Shown: positions 43,884 through 53,331 of the stretch, piece after piece
Layout of the letters: every line of letters starts with the position of its first letter
Position numbering within the stretch: the stretch's first letter is position 1
DNA from: Siccirubricoccus phaeus
GTDB taxonomy: Bacteria > Pseudomonadota > Alphaproteobacteria > Acetobacterales > Acetobacteraceae
NCBI RefSeq assembly: GCF_008360935.1
Contig: NZ_SRXO01000010.1
Coordinates: 62,001 to 126,000, forward strand
DNA: 64,000 nt
Direction: 5' to 3'
The notes under the pieces: model-generated
Database searches by the model: none
What the model was told of the DNA's origin: nothing
The model's input: the letters and a program-made list of their open reading frames with translations, nothing else
Made by a program: the position numbers and the translations under genes

Positions 43884-44284
43884 GGGGGGGCGGCATCCGC
43901 CGCGACGGGGATCGGTGGCCACACCCAAACCAAGCTCTCCTTCCCGGCCGGCGGCACCTGAGGCGCCGTCACCCGTTGACGCTAGCAGAACTTCCTTAAT
44001 CGGCGATTGCCACTGCGACGATGATCGTACCGATCCTTTCCGTAATGCTGTGTCCTGTTGGTCTTCCATCATGGGTTGTCGCGAGGAAGTGAGCCGAAAC
44101 GGAAGGGGTCTGGGCGGTTGTGATGCCGCCGGCACAATTTCGCCAAGGACCGGGATTATAGTCGCAATTCAGGGAGGCGGGCCGCAGCTTTGCGGTCGGC
44201 AGGGCCTCTTCCAGGTCAGGACCGGCGCGGACGTATCGGATCCGGCTTGCGGTGAGCGCGGCCGGCGCGGAAGGAATGGGCGCT
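43884..44284. other. Gene-free, relatively AT-rich stretch
   Basis: About 401 bases with lower GC than the neighbours (especially 43980-44180), between the thioesterase and the response regulator. It should carry the regulator's promoter. No frame of recognisable content is seen; the composition may indicate a decayed gene, but I cannot identify one. Confidence 0.4.
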
Positions 44285-44644
44285 ATGACACGCTTGAACG
44301 GGAGGCGCATCCTGGTGGTGGAGGATGAGGCGCTGGTCGCGATGCTGGTGGAGGATGCGCTGCTGGAGGCCGGCGCCACCGTTCTCGGCCCGGCCGCGAC
44401 GGTGGCGGAGGCCCTGGCGCTGATCGAGCGGGATCTGCCGGAGGTGGCGGTGCTCGACCTCAACCTGGCCGGCGAGACCTCCACCCCCGTCGCGGATGTG
44501 CTGGCGGCGCGCGGCGTGCCCTTCGTGGTGGCCACCGGCTATGGGGCGGAGGGGCTGCCGCCCGGCCATGGCAGCGTGCCGGTGCTGGCCAAGCCCTATG
44601 ACCCGGACGACCTGACCCAGGCCATCGCCCAGCTTTGCAGCTAG
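44285..44644 (+). CDS. Single-domain response regulator
   Basis: This 119-residue protein is a stand-alone receiver. It shows RRILVVEDEALVAMLVEDAL (acidic pair near residues 14-15), the phosphoacceptor Asp in EVAVLDLNLAGE, the Thr in VVATGYGAEGLP and the Lys in PVLAKPYDPDDL. There is no output domain, so it probably passes phosphate on or binds a partner, as CheY/DivK-type proteins do. No kinase is adjacent; the only kinase of the window is at 6.1 kb. In-frame ATGs at 44252 and 44276 are alternative starts. Its TAG stop is the start of element C2. Confidence 0.88.
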   Translation: MTRLNGRRILVVEDEALVAMLVEDALLEAGATVLGPAATVAEALALIERDLPEVAVLDLNLAGETSTPVADVLAARGVPFVVATGYGAEGLPPGHGSVPVLAKPYDPDDLTQAIAQLCS

Positions 44645-44744
44645 AGCGGATCGCCGGAGGGCGGCATCGCCCGGAGGCGTGAATCTGCTCTACAATCCAT
44701 AAGCTAGAGCGGTTTCGCGCTGCACAGTCAGCGTGAAACCGCTC
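44642..44744. repeat. Family C hairpin element beginning at the response-regulator stop codon
   Basis: Almost identical to 12372-12470. TAGAGCGGAT (44642-44651) pairs with ATCTGCTCTA (44683-44692) with one G-T pair. GAGCGGTTTCGCGCTG (44707-44722) pairs with CAGCGTGAAACCGCTC (44729-44744). The first three bases are the TAG stop. Confidence 0.88.
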
Positions 44745-44746
44745 GA

Positions 44747-44862
44747 GTGTCCTGCCCGCGAAGTTCGCTGGATTTCCAGCGAACGCAGCGGACAAGCAGG
44801 CCAATGAAAAACAAGAGCTGGTGGCCTGAGAACGAAGTCCGCAGGACTTCGGGAATCGGGAC
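44747..44862. repeat. Family D repeat, copy 1, followed by more hairpins
   Basis: This contains the perfect hairpins GTTCGCTGG-ATTT-CCAGCGAAC and GAAGTCC-GCA-GGACTTC and ends GGGAATCGGGAC. A second copy lies at 52657-52769. After it come GTCCGGCG-GAAT-CGCCGGAC near 44880 and a GGAGC...GCTCC dyad (44929-44970). The 530-base gap before tkt is thus largely one array of palindromes; the last 200 bases before tkt hold a GGAGG Shine-Dalgarno and a TTTATAG sequence that may be part of its promoter. Confidence 0.82.
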
Positions 44863-45174
44863 GCTGGGGCATTTTCAAGTCCGGCGGAATCGCCGGACGA
44901 CTCGGAAAATGCGACCAATCAGAGGGCTGGAGCAGGTTCGCCGAGCGCAGGCGAGGTGAAACCGCTCCAGCGTCCTGCCCGTCCTGCGGTCGCGGCATGG
45001 CGCGGGATGCCAGGGCGCGGCGGCCGTATCGCGCGGCGGACGCCGCCGGAGCAGCATGCGGCGGCGGCGTCATCCAGGCTGGCGCGGTGCCGCCCGGGAC
45101 CACGGGCGGCCCGCGCCGGGTTGCCGCCTCCCGGGGGGCATTTTATAGGGCGGGCCAATCCGGAGGTGCCCCGC

Positions 45175-47214
45175 ATGGCCAGCCTTGACCCCGTCCCTGG
45201 CGCCGCCAACCCGGCCCTCACCGCGCAGGCCGCCCTGCTCGCCCGGCCGGTGACCGAAGCCCGGCGGATGGCGGATGCGATCCGCGCCCTGACCATCGAC
45301 GCGGTGGAGAAGGCGAAATCCGGCCATCCCGGCATGCCGCTGGGCATGGCCGATGCAGCGACGGCGCTGTGGACGAAATTCCTGAAATTCGACGCCGCCG
45401 ACCCACGCTGGCCGGATCGCGACCGCTTCGTGCTGAGCGCCGGCCACGGCTCCATGCTGCTGTACAGCCTGCTGCACCTGACGGGGCAGGCGGGCATGGG
45501 AATCGAGGACCTCAAGCGCTTCCGGCAATTGCATTCCCCCGCCGCCGGCCACCCGGAATATGGCGAGCATCCGGGGATCGAGACCACCACCGGCCCGCTC
45601 GGCCAGGGCCTCGCCAACGCCGTCGGCATGGCGATCGCGGAACGGCTGCTGGCGGCGCGCTTCGGCAAATCCCTGGTGGATCACCGCACCTGGGTCATCG
45701 CCGGCGATGGCTGCCTGCAGGAGGGCATCAGCCATGAGGCGGCGAGCCTTGCCGGGCATCTCTGCCTGGAGAAGCTGACGGTCCTGTGGGACGACAACAG
45801 CGTCACCATCGACGGCGCCACCGAGCTTTCCTTCACCGACGACACGCTGAAGCGCTTCGCCGCCTATGGCTGGGCGGTGCGCAAGGTGGACGGGCATGAT
45901 GCCGAAGCGGTGACGGCGGCGCTGTCCTGGGCCAGCCGCAGCCGCAAGCCGACGCTGCTCGCCTGCAAGACCATCATCGGCTTCTCGGCGCCGACCAAGG
46001 CGGGGACGGCGGGCAGCCATGGCAGCCCGCTGGGCCCGGATGAGGCGGCGGCGGCGAAGAGCGCGCTCGGCTGGAACCACCCGCCCTTCGAGGTGCCGGA
46101 CGGGCTGCGCGCCCAATGGGAGGCGGCCGGGCGCCGCAGCGCCGGCACAAGGCGGAGCTGGCTGAAGCGCCTGGCCAAGCACCCGCAGCGCGAGGAATTC
46201 GAGCGCGCCGTCGCCGGCCGCCTGCCGGAAAGCTGGCATGAGGCGCTGGCCGCCCTGCGCGCCGCGACCGCCGAGCAGAAGCCGAAGCTGGCCACCCGCG
46301 TCGCCAGCCAGAAGGCGCTGGAGGCGCTGGTGCCGGCGATCCCGGAGATGGTCGGTGGCTCGGCCGACCTCACCGGGTCCAACAACACCAATGTGAAGGG
46401 CGTCCCCGCCGTCACGCCGGGGAATTTCGCCGGCCGCTACATCCATTACGGCGTGCGCGAGCACGGCATGGCGGCGGCCATGAACGGCATGGCGCTGCAT
46501 GGCGGCATCATCCCCTATTCCGGCACCTTCCTGGTCTTCGCCGATTACATGCGGCCGGCCATCCGGCTGGCGGCGCTGATGCGGCAGCGGGTGATCCATG
46601 TCCTGACGCATGACAGCATCGGCCTGGGCGAGGATGGCCCCACCCACCAGCCGGTGGAGACGCTGGCCAGCCTGCGCTGCATGCCGAACCTGGCGGTGTT
46701 CCGCCCCGGCGACGCGATGGAGACCGCCGAGTGCTGGGAACTGGCGGTGAAGCGGGCGGACGGCCCCTCCGTGCTGGCGCTGTCCCGTCAGAACCTGGCC
46801 GCCTTCCGCAGCGATGCCGGCGAGAATCGCTGCGCCCGCGGCGGCTATGTGGTGGCGGAGGCGGAAGGGGCGCGGCAGGCGACGCTGATCGCCACCGGCT
46901 CCGAAGTCGGCGTGGCGCTGGGGGCGCGGGAGCGGCTGGCGGCGGAGGGGATTGCCACCGCGGTCGTTTCGCTGCCTTGCTGGGAACTCTTTGCCGCCCA
47001 GGACGCCAGCTATCGAGACCAGGTGCTGGGCCCGGCGCTGCGGGTCGGCATCGAGGCGGCGGTCGGCTTCGGCTGGGAGCGCTGGCTGGGGCCGGAGGGG
47101 CTGTTCCTCGGCATGGCCGGCTTCGGCGCCAGCGCCCCGGCTGACGATCTGTTCAGGCATTTCGGCATCACCGCGGAAGCCGTGGCCAGTGCGGTTAAAA
47201 AACGCCTAGGATAA
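45175..47214 (+). CDS. tkt: Transketolase
   Basis: This 679-residue thiamine-diphosphate enzyme moves two-carbon units between sugar phosphates. Motifs: [60 protein letters not shown] and [20 protein letters not shown] with the GDG...N metal motif. [35 protein letters not shown] (with the cofactor-activating Glu), [20 protein letters not shown] and VLALSRQNL follow. Length is standard. A GGAGG Shine-Dalgarno eight bases upstream fixes the start. gap follows after 28 bases and pgk after that, so this is a carbon-metabolism operon (pentose phosphate, glycolysis/gluconeogenesis, possibly Calvin cycle; no RuBisCO is seen here). Confidence 0.97.
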   Translation: MASLDPVPGAANPALTAQAALLARPVTEARRMADAIRALTIDAVEKAKSGHPGMPLGMADAATALWTKFLKFDAADPRWPDRDRFVLSAGHGSMLLYSLLHLTGQAGMGIEDLKRFRQLHSPAAGHPEYGEHPGIETTTGPLGQGLANAVGMAIAERLLAARFGKSLVDHRTWVIAGDGCLQEGISHEAASLAGHLCLEKLTVLWDDNSVTIDGATELSFTDDTLKRFAAYGWAVRKVDGHDAEAVTAALSWASRSRKPTLLACKTIIGFSAPTKAGTAGSHGSPLGPDEAAAAKSALGWNHPPFEVPDGLRAQWEAAGRRSAGTRRSWLKRLAKHPQREEFERAVAGRLPESWHEALAALRAATAEQKPKLATRVASQKALEALVPAIPEMVGGSADLTGSNNTNVKGVPAVTPGNFAGRYIHYGVREHGMAAAMNGMALHGGIIPYSGTFLVFADYMRPAIRLAALMRQRVIHVLTHDSIGLGEDGPTHQPVETLASLRCMPNLAVFRPGDAMETAECWELAVKRADGPSVLALSRQNLAAFRSDAGENRCARGGYVVAEAEGARQATLIATGSEVGVALGARERLAAEGIATAVVSLPCWELFAAQDASYRDQVLGPALRVGIEAAVGFGWERWLGPEGLFLGMAGFGASAPADDLFRHFGITAEAVASAVKKRLG

Positions 47215-47242
47215 GTCAGCGATAACGGGAAAGGACGACGAC

Positions 47243-48259
47243 ATGGCCGTGAAGGTCGCCATCAACGGGTTCGGGCGCATCGGCCGCCTGGTGCTGCGGG
47301 CGATGATCGAGAGCGGGCGCCGCGATGTCGAATGCGTCGCGATCAACGACCTCGGCTCGGTCGAGGCCAATGCGCATCTGTTCCGCTATGACAGCGTCCA
47401 TGGCCGCTTCCCCGGCGAGGTCGCGGTGGATGGCAACAAGATCATCATCACCGCCAATGGCCGGACCTACGCCCCCATCGTGGTGAGCGCCGAGCGCGAC
47501 CCGACCAAGGTGCCTTTCCAGGGCGTGGACGTGGCGGCCGAGTGCACCGGCATCTTCACCTCGAAGGAGAAGGCCTCCGCCCTGCTGCAGGCCGGGGCGC
47601 GCAAGGTGGTGATCTCGGCGCCGGCCGACAATGCCGATGCGACCATCGTCTTCGGCGTGAACCACCGGACGCTGACGAAGGAGATGACGGTCATCTCCAA
47701 CGCCTCCTGCACCACCAACTGCCTGGCGCCGATCGCCAAGGTGCTGCACGACAATTTCGGCATCGCGCGCGGCTATATGGTGACCATCCACGCCTATACC
47801 GGCGACCAGAACACGGTCGACACGCTGCACAAGGACCTGCACCGGGCCCGCGCCGCGGCGGTCTCCGCCATCCCGACCTCGACGGGTGCGGCGAAGGCGG
47901 TCGGCCTCGTGCTGCCGGAGCTGAAGGGCAAGCTGGACGGCACCGCCATCCGCATCCCGACGCCGAATGTCTCCCTGGTCTCGCTGGACTTCGTGCCGGT
48001 GAAGGAGGGGGTGACGAAGGAGGCGGTGAATGCCGCGATGAAGGCGGCTTCCGAAGGCGAGCTGAAGGGCATCCTCGGCTACAACACCGCGCCGCTGGTC
48101 TCGGTGGACTTCAACCACAACCCGGCGTCCTCCACTTTCGACGCGACGCAGACCCAGGTGGTGGATGGCGGGCTGGTGCGCGTGCTGTCCTGGTACGACA
48201 ATGAGTGGGGCTTCTCCAACCGCATGAGCGACACCATGGCGCTCTTCGGCAGCCTCTGA
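47243..48259 (+). CDS. gap: Glyceraldehyde-3-phosphate dehydrogenase
   Basis: This 338-residue protein has the Rossmann start [20 protein letters not shown], the catalytic Cys in [20 protein letters not shown], the His in [20 protein letters not shown] and the C-terminal [12 protein letters not shown]. Residue 34 onward ([20 protein letters not shown]) contains an Asn-Asp pair, usual in NAD-using forms. GGAAAGGA before the ATG is a good Shine-Dalgarno. It is co-transcribed with tkt. A family E hairpin starts five bases after the stop, and pgk follows after 163 bases. Confidence 0.97.
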   Translation: MAVKVAINGFGRIGRLVLRAMIESGRRDVECVAINDLGSVEANAHLFRYDSVHGRFPGEVAVDGNKIIITANGRTYAPIVVSAERDPTKVPFQGVDVAAECTGIFTSKEKASALLQAGARKVVISAPADNADATIVFGVNHRTLTKEMTVISNASCTTNCLAPIAKVLHDNFGIARGYMVTIHAYTGDQNTVDTLHKDLHRARAAAVSAIPTSTGAAKAVGLVLPELKGKLDGTAIRIPTPNVSLVSLDFVPVKEGVTKEAVNAAMKAASEGELKGILGYNTAPLVSVDFNHNPASSTFDATQTQVVDGGLVRVLSWYDNEWGFSNRMSDTMALFGSL

Positions 48260-48264
48260 TCTCC

Positions 48265-48292
48265 CCATGAAGCCGCTCGCGCGGCTTCATGG
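48265..48292. repeat. Family E hairpin after gap
   Basis: CCATGAAGCCGC (48265-48276) and GCGGCTTCATGG (48281-48292) form a perfect 12-bp stem with a TCGC loop, five bases after the gap stop. The following bases to about 48355 share GGGGCCTCGCACAGCCTG and CCGCGGCAAAGCCGCGG with the element at 30376. It lies between gap and pgk and may reduce read-through or protect the upstream message. Confidence 0.75.
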
Positions 48293-48422
48293 CGGCCCCG
48301 GGATCGCCTGAGGCCCGGGGCCTCGCACAGCCTGCCGCGGCAAAGCCGCGGCAGGACACCGGGCGGCGCCGGGCCCGGCCGGGCGCAGCATGTCCCAGCC
48401 CCCTGCCTGCACGGAACCTTTC

Positions 48423-49622
48423 ATGCCCCGCTTCCGCACGCTTGACGATATCGACCCCAAGGGGAAGCGCGTGCTGCTGCGCGCCGATCTCAACGTGCCG
48501 GTGAAGGACGGCCGCATCACCGACCGCACGCGGATCGAGCGGCTCTGCCCCACCATCCGCGAGCTTGCCGAGAAGGGCGCCCGCGTCATCGTCTGCAGCC
48601 ATTTCGACCGGCCGAAGGGCAAGCGCGTGCCGGAGATGTCGCTGAAGCCGATGGCCGAGGCGCTTGCCGCCGCGCTCGACCGTCCGGTGGGCTTCGTCGA
48701 TGACTGCGTTGGGCCGCAGGCGGAGGCCGCCGCCGCCGCGCTGAAGGATGGCGAGGTGCTGCTGCTGGAGAACACCCGCTACCACGCCGGGGAGGAGAAG
48801 AACGATCCGGCGCTTGCCGCCGGCTTGGCGAAGCTGGCGGATGCCTTCGTGAACGACGCTTTCTCGGCCGCGCATCGTGCCCATGCCAGCACGGAGGGCG
48901 TGGCGCATCTCCTCCCCGCCTATGCCGGAAGGCTGATGCAGGCGGAGCTGGAGGCGCTGGATGCGGCGCTCGGCAATCCGAAGCGGCCGGTGGTCGCCAT
49001 CGTCGGCGGGGCGAAGGTCTCCACCAAGCTGGACCTGCTCGGCAACCTGTCGAAGAAGGTGGATGTGCTCGTCATCGGCGGCGCCATGGCGAACACCTTC
49101 CTTGCCGCCCAGGGCCACAAGCTGGGCAAGAGCCTGCAGGAGGCGGAGATGCACGACACCGCCCGGCAGATCCTGGCGGAGGCCAAGGGCAATGGCTGCG
49201 AGATCCTGCTGCCCAGCGATCTCGTCGTCGCCACCGAATTCGCCGAGCACGCGCCGAACCGCACCGTGAGCATCGACAGCGTGCCGGCGGACATGATGGC
49301 GCTGGATGTGGGGCCGGAGACGGTGGAGGCGATCGGCGCGAAGTTGCGCCAGGCGGCGACGCTGGTGTGGAACGGCCCGCTCGGTGCCTTCGAGATCGCG
49401 CCCTTCGACGCGGCGACGGTGGAGGTGGCGGCGACGGTCGCCGCCCTCACGCAATCCGCCGGGCTGGTCTCCATCGGCGGCGGCGGGGATACGGTCTCCG
49501 CGCTGAAGCATGCGGGGGTGGCGGAGCGGATGACCTATGTCTCCGCGGCCGGCGGGGCCTTCCTGGAGTGGCTGGAAGGGAAGACGCTGCCCGGCGTGGC
49601 GGCGCTTGAGGTGAAAGATTGA
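48423..49622 (+). CDS. pgk: Phosphoglycerate kinase
   Basis: This 399-residue enzyme reversibly transfers phosphate from 1,3-bisphosphoglycerate to ADP. It starts [40 protein letters not shown] (typical RADxNVP), then [48 protein letters not shown] and a C-terminal nucleotide domain with [31 protein letters not shown] and [11 protein letters not shown]. An upstream in-frame ATG at 48390 would add 11 residues without family support. The TGA stop overlaps the first hairpin of element B2. Confidence 0.97.
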   Translation: MPRFRTLDDIDPKGKRVLLRADLNVPVKDGRITDRTRIERLCPTIRELAEKGARVIVCSHFDRPKGKRVPEMSLKPMAEALAAALDRPVGFVDDCVGPQAEAAAAALKDGEVLLLENTRYHAGEEKNDPALAAGLAKLADAFVNDAFSAAHRAHASTEGVAHLLPAYAGRLMQAELEALDAALGNPKRPVVAIVGGAKVSTKLDLLGNLSKKVDVLVIGGAMANTFLAAQGHKLGKSLQEAEMHDTARQILAEAKGNGCEILLPSDLVVATEFAEHAPNRTVSIDSVPADMMALDVGPETVEAIGAKLRQAATLVWNGPLGAFEIAPFDAATVEVAATVAALTQSAGLVSIGGGGDTVSALKHAGVAERMTYVSAAGGAFLEWLEGKTLPGVAALEVKD

Positions 49623-49778
49623 GAGGGGCTCTGCCCCTCTCAAACTCACCCCGCCAAGGGCCGAAGGGCCCTTGGAACCCTTGAGTTTTGCGCCTCGACC
49701 GTCGCGCCTGAAACTTATGGTTTCCGAAGGGACCGTCGGCCTTTGGTGGGGAGAGCCCGAGATGTCCCTCTCGGACTA
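49621..49778. repeat. Family B palindromic element beginning at the pgk stop
   Basis: GAGAGGGGCTCTGCCCCTCTC starts within the pgk TGA. CCAAGGGCCGAAGGGCCCTTGG follows, then a centre with GAGTTTTGCGCCTCGACCGT and CGCGCCTG, then decayed right-hand hairpins. The layout is the same as the element at 34310-34480 in the capsule operon. Confidence 0.85.
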
Positions 49779-49854
49779 AGCGCCGCTCTCGGTTACCCCT
49801 TTACGCTGCACCGCAGCGTATGGAACGAATGGCGGGCCGGATCGGAGCCCGCTC

Positions 49855-50622
49855 ATGCCAGCCATCGTCCCCCCAGGGGTCATCGGCCATAACCGTACCC
49901 TGGTGACGCCGCATTACGCGGTGCTGCCGCCGGAAGGGATGTTCCCGAGCTTCCTGCCCGGCCTGCGCGACGCCCAGGTGTATTTCCAGGCCACGCCCCT
50001 GCTGGGGGCCCGCTTCGCGCAGGGGCGGCTGGAGGTGGCGCCCGGTGGCGGCACCACCGCCCCGCGCGATGACGAGCTGGAACACTTCTTCTACGTCCTG
50101 TCGGGCGAGCTGGAGCTGGCTGCCGGCGACAGCACGAAGACCCTGGCCGCGGGCGGCTTCGCCTATATCCCCGCCGGCACCCCCCATGGCTTCCGCAACG
50201 CCGGCCCCGCCCCGGCCCAGGCCGTGTGGATCAAGCGCCGCTATGCCATCGCCGATGGCATCCCCGCGCCGAAGCCCCGCTTCGGCAGCCGCGCCGAGAC
50301 GCCCGTCACCCAGGTCGATGACAGCGGCCGCTGGCGGCAATACCTGCTTGGCACCGCCGATCTCTCGATGGATTTCGAGATGAACGTGATGGGCTTCACC
50401 CCTGGCAGCCATTTCCACTGCGTCGAGACCCATGTGTTCGAGCATGGGCTGGTGATGCTGGAAGGCCAGGGGCTGCAGCTCCTCAACCGCGACTGGCATG
50501 AACTCTGGACCGGGGATTTCGTCTGGATGGGCAGCTTCGTTCCGCAGCAATTCTACTGCACCGGCTGGGGGCCGGCGGTCTATCTGCTCTACAAGGACGT
50601 CAACCGGGATGTCGCGCTGTGA
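49855..50622 (+). CDS. allE: (S)-ureidoglycine aminohydrolase (bicupin)
   Basis: This 255-residue protein has two cupin domains. The first has the pattern around FARFAQG, APRDDELEHFFYVLSGELEL and AYIPAGTPHGFRN. The second binds metal in FTPGSHFHCVETHVFEHGLV, then MLEGQGLQLLNRDWHELWTG and DFVWMGSFVPQQFYCTGW. It should release ammonia from ureidoglycine to give ureidoglycolate in purine breakdown. Family length is about 250-260 residues. No other allantoin gene is adjacent. Instead a desaturase starts within its stop codon (GTGA), which is odd for a purine gene. The ATG at 49855 was chosen because PAIVPPGVIGHNRTLVTPHY matches the family start. Confidence 0.88.
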   Translation: MPAIVPPGVIGHNRTLVTPHYAVLPPEGMFPSFLPGLRDAQVYFQATPLLGARFAQGRLEVAPGGGTTAPRDDELEHFFYVLSGELELAAGDSTKTLAAGGFAYIPAGTPHGFRNAGPAPAQAVWIKRRYAIADGIPAPKPRFGSRAETPVTQVDDSGRWRQYLLGTADLSMDFEMNVMGFTPGSHFHCVETHVFEHGLVMLEGQGLQLLNRDWHELWTGDFVWMGSFVPQQFYCTGWGPAVYLLYKDVNRDVAL

Positions 50623-51584
50623 GCGGCGCCGCCGAGACGACCGCCCAGGACGGCCGCGACTGGGTCCTGCCGGAAACCCGCACCGCCATGCCCAAGGCGC
50701 CGAAGCCGGCGGAGATGATGCATCTCGCCAAGCGCTCCGATGCCGAGGGGCTGAAGCGGCTGGCGATCCACGCCGCGCTGCTGCTCGGCGCCGGCGCGCT
50801 TATCGCCTGGGCGCCGGGCTGGTGGAAGCTGCCGGCGCTGCTGCCCATGGCGCTGGTGCAGGCCGCGCTCTTCGCGCCGCTGCACGAGACCGTCCACTAC
50901 ACCGCCTTCGCCAGCCGAAGGCTGAACGCCATCGTCGGCTGGGTGGCGGGCGCGCCATCCCTGTGGAACTGGCATCTCTACCAGCAATTCCACATGGACC
51001 ATCACAAATACACCCAGATCGAGGGCAAGGACCCGGAACTGGCGCCGCCCTCCCCGCACGAACTCGGCGGCTATATCCAGCGCATGTTCGGCCTCACCTT
51101 CTGGAAGGCGCGGCTGAAGCATAATTGGGCCGGGCTGAAGGGCGATCTTTCCGCCTACCCCTATGTGCATCCCGCCGCGGCGCCGCGCGTCAGCCGCAGC
51201 ATCCGCGCCATGGACGCCACGCTGGCGGTCTGCGCCATCGGCTCCGCCCTGATCTGGGGTTGGCAGACGCCCTTCTTGTTCTGGATCCTGCCGCAGCTCA
51301 TCGGCCAGAACATGCTGCGCTTCTACCTTATCACCGAGCACACCGGCTGCTCCATGGACCGCAACGGGCTGACCAATACCCGCACCACCCTGACCCATCC
51401 GCTGGTGCGGCTGCTGATGTGGAACATGCCCTATCACGCGGAGCACCACCTCTACCCCTTCGTCCCCTTCCATCGCCTGGCGGAGGCGCATGCGGTGCTG
51501 AAGGAGAAGCTGGCCTTCGTGCAGCCCGGCTACGCCGCCTGGCACCGCGACCATCTGCGGCGGCTGCGCGGCGGCGCGGCATGA
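50619..51584 (+). CDS. Membrane fatty acid desaturase-like di-iron protein
   Basis: This 321-residue integral membrane protein has three histidine boxes: HETVHYTAFASRR (HxxxH), QFHMDHHKYTQIEG (HxxHH) and NMPYHAEHHLYPFVPFHRLA (HxxHH). Hydrophobic helices are at about residues 50-70, 75-90 and 205-235. Such proteins hydroxylate or desaturate fatty acyl or related lipid substrates with iron and oxygen. The substrate is unknown; closeness to ureidoglycine aminohydrolase makes a classical lipid role less certain. The GTG start overlaps the preceding TGA and its own stop overlaps the next ATG, so all three genes are coupled. Confidence 0.86.
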   Translation: MSGAAETTAQDGRDWVLPETRTAMPKAPKPAEMMHLAKRSDAEGLKRLAIHAALLLGAGALIAWAPGWWKLPALLPMALVQAALFAPLHETVHYTAFASRRLNAIVGWVAGAPSLWNWHLYQQFHMDHHKYTQIEGKDPELAPPSPHELGGYIQRMFGLTFWKARLKHNWAGLKGDLSAYPYVHPAAAPRVSRSIRAMDATLAVCAIGSALIWGWQTPFLFWILPQLIGQNMLRFYLITEHTGCSMDRNGLTNTRTTLTHPLVRLLMWNMPYHAEHHLYPFVPFHRLAEAHAVLKEKLAFVQPGYAAWHRDHLRRLRGGAA

Positions 51585-52594
51585 GCTGGCCGACCGCGGA
51601 AGGCCGCTTCGCCCTCGGCGACCTGGCGTTGCACAAGGGCGGCGTGCTGCCCAAGGCGGAGATCGCCTGGAAGGCGCATGGCACGCTCTCCCCGCTCAGG
51701 GACAATGTCGTGCTCTACCCGACCAGCTACGGGGCGCAGCACCCGGATCTGGAATGGCTGATCGGGCCGGAAGGGATCCTCGACCCGACGCGGTGGTTCA
51801 TCGTCATCCCCAACATGTTCGGCAACGGGCTCTCCACCTCGCCCTCCACCACCGCCGCATGGCCGGCGCTGGTCACGGCCTGGGACAATGTGGCGGCGCA
51901 GGCGCGGCTGCTGCGGGAGGTCTGGGGGATCGAGCAGGTGCGGGCGGTCTATGGCTGGTCCATGGGGGCGCAGCAGGCCTATCACTGGGCGGCCGCCTTC
52001 CCGGAGGCCGTCTCCCGCGTCGTGGTGAATTGCGGCAGCGCGCGCACCAGCGTGCACAACCAGGTCTTCCTGCGCGGGCTGATCGCCACGCTGGAAGCGG
52101 CGCCGGAATATGACGGCAACGCGCAATTCTCCGCCCCACCGCGCGCCGCGCTGCGCGCCTTCGGCCGCATCTATGCCGGCTGGGCGCTGAGCCAGGATTT
52201 CTACCGGGAGGGGCTGCACCTCTCCGCCCTCGGCGCGCCGGACCTCGAGACCTTCCTGCGCACGGATTGGGAGGAGCGCTTCGGCCGCCGCTATGCCGGG
52301 GATCTGCTGGCCCAGCTCCGCTGCTGGGATGCGGGGGATATCAGCGACCATCCGCGCTTCGGCGGCAATCTCTCGGCGGCGCTCGGCGCCATCTCCGCCC
52401 GGGTGCTGCTGATGCCGGGGGAGACGGATCTCTATTTCCGCGTGGCGGACAATGTGGCGGAGCTGCCCTTCCTGCGCCAGGGCCGGCTGCAGCCCATCCC
52501 CAGCATCTGGGGCCACCGGGCGGGGAACCCTGTCGCCAATGCGGCGGATGCCGGCTTCATCCGGGCGGCGGTGCGGGCGTTCTTGAATGATTAG
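51581..52594 (+). CDS. Alpha/beta hydrolase of the homoserine O-acetyltransferase family
   Basis: This 337-residue protein has the MetX-like fold: FIVIPNMFGNGLSTSPSTTA, the nucleophile elbow VYGWSMGAQQAYHWAAAFPE (Ser near residue 129), the Asp in RVLLMPGETDLYFRVADNVA and the His in IPSIWGHRAGNP. The family includes true acetyltransferases and hydrolases; no metX neighbourhood is present, so a hydrolase acting in the same pathway as the two coupled upstream genes is likely. The TAG stop is the first part of a GAGC-clamped hairpin. Confidence 0.85.
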   Translation: MSWPTAEGRFALGDLALHKGGVLPKAEIAWKAHGTLSPLRDNVVLYPTSYGAQHPDLEWLIGPEGILDPTRWFIVIPNMFGNGLSTSPSTTAAWPALVTAWDNVAAQARLLREVWGIEQVRAVYGWSMGAQQAYHWAAAFPEAVSRVVVNCGSARTSVHNQVFLRGLIATLEAAPEYDGNAQFSAPPRAALRAFGRIYAGWALSQDFYREGLHLSALGAPDLETFLRTDWEERFGRRYAGDLLAQLRCWDAGDISDHPRFGGNLSAALGAISARVLLMPGETDLYFRVADNVAELPFLRQGRLQPIPSIWGHRAGNPVANAADAGFIRAAVRAFLND

Positions 52595-52643
52595 AGCGTG
52601 ATCGGTTGAGGCCGAACGGACCGAACCTGTGAATCACACGCTC
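52592..52643. repeat. GAGC-clamped hairpin beginning at the hydrolase stop codon
   Basis: The TAG stop (52592-52594) leads into GAGCGTGAT (52594-52602), which pairs with ATCACACGCTC (52633-52643) with a two-base bulge. It has the same design as the stop-codon hairpins after dnaJ and the response regulator but a different inner sequence. Confidence 0.72.
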
Positions 52644-52656
52644 GAAAGATGAGCTG

Positions 52657-52769
52657 GTGTCCTGTCCGCTGCGTTTGCTGGATTTCCGGCGAACGCAGCG
52701 GACAGGCAGGCCACTGAAAACACAAGCTGGTGGCCGAGAACGAAGTCCGCAGGACTGCGGAATCGGGAC
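52657..52769. repeat. Family D repeat, copy 2
   Basis: About 113 bases closely matching 44747-44862: GTGTCCTG, then GCTGGATTTCC, GCGAACGCAGCGGACA, GCAGGCCA, AAGCTGGTGGCC, GAACGAAGTCCGCAGGACT and AATCGGGAC. It sits directly after a stop-codon hairpin, as copy 1 does, so the two elements appear to travel or arise together. Confidence 0.85.
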
Positions 52770-52819
52770 ACCGGAGTGGGACGAAGCTCAACCGATCCCG
52801 CTCCTGCCAGCCCCGAAGG

Positions 52820-52995
52820 AATGGGGGCTCCGCTCCCCAACCGCCGCCGCCCCCCAAACCGGCAGGTCGAGCCGACGGGTCCAGAACTCAGACCGGGGTC
52901 CGGGGACCGGTCCGGTCCCCGGCGGAGGTGCAGGAGGCAGCGCCTCCTGCTGGGGGTTTGGGGGCAACGCCCCCAACGGTGCAGGGGCGAACCCC
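52820..52995 (+). repeat. Dispersed palindromic repeat, family A, copy 5
   Basis: This has landmarks GGGGGCTCCGCTCCCC, GGTCGAGCCGACGGGTCC, CAGACCGGGGTCCGGGGACC, GGTCCGGTCCCCGG, a GGAGGCAGCGCCTCC hairpin and GGGGGCAACGCCCCC. It fills the gap between family D copy 2 and the tRNA; no gene is seen in 52595-53026. Confidence 0.8.
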
Positions 52996-53026
52996 CGCTG
53001 CCATCATTCAAAAAGAGAGGGGGCGG

Positions 53027-53102
53027 TGGTGGAGCTGAGCGGGATCGAACCGCTGGCCTCGTCATTGCGAACGACGCGCTCTCCCAACTGAGCTACAGCC
53101 CC
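53027..53102 (-). tRNA. tRNA-Ala (anticodon CGC)
   Basis: On the minus strand, the 76-nt sequence starts GGGGCTGTAGCTCAGTTGGG and folds as a cloverleaf. The acceptor GGGGCTG pairs with CAGCTCC and includes the G3-U70 pair that marks alanine tRNAs. The D arm is GCTC...GAGC. The anticodon loop is TTCGCAA (anticodon CGC, reading GCG). The T arm contains GGTTCGATCC. The discriminator is A, and the CCA end is encoded. It lies alone before yggT on the opposite strand. Confidence 0.96.
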
Positions 53103-53331
53103 ATGCGCCACCGGCGCCAGCGGCGTTGGGGCGCCGCAGGGCCGCGGTAATGCCGCCGCGGCGGGGGGAAGTCAAGCGCCTCCAGGGGCAGTTGAAGGGG
53201 CGGATTAGGGCCTTCTTCACCCCGGCCCGGCAGCCTCGGTCGCGGCCCGTACCCTGGCTTGTGCCCCTTGGCTCGCGCCTCGGGCCGATCTGCTTTAGGT
53301 TGCGCCCGCGTCACCGGCGGAATCCCTTGTA

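Noticed and set aside
53027-53102. tRNA as an integration site for a genomic island
   Set aside because: No integrase and no direct repeat of the tRNA end is visible on either side within the window.
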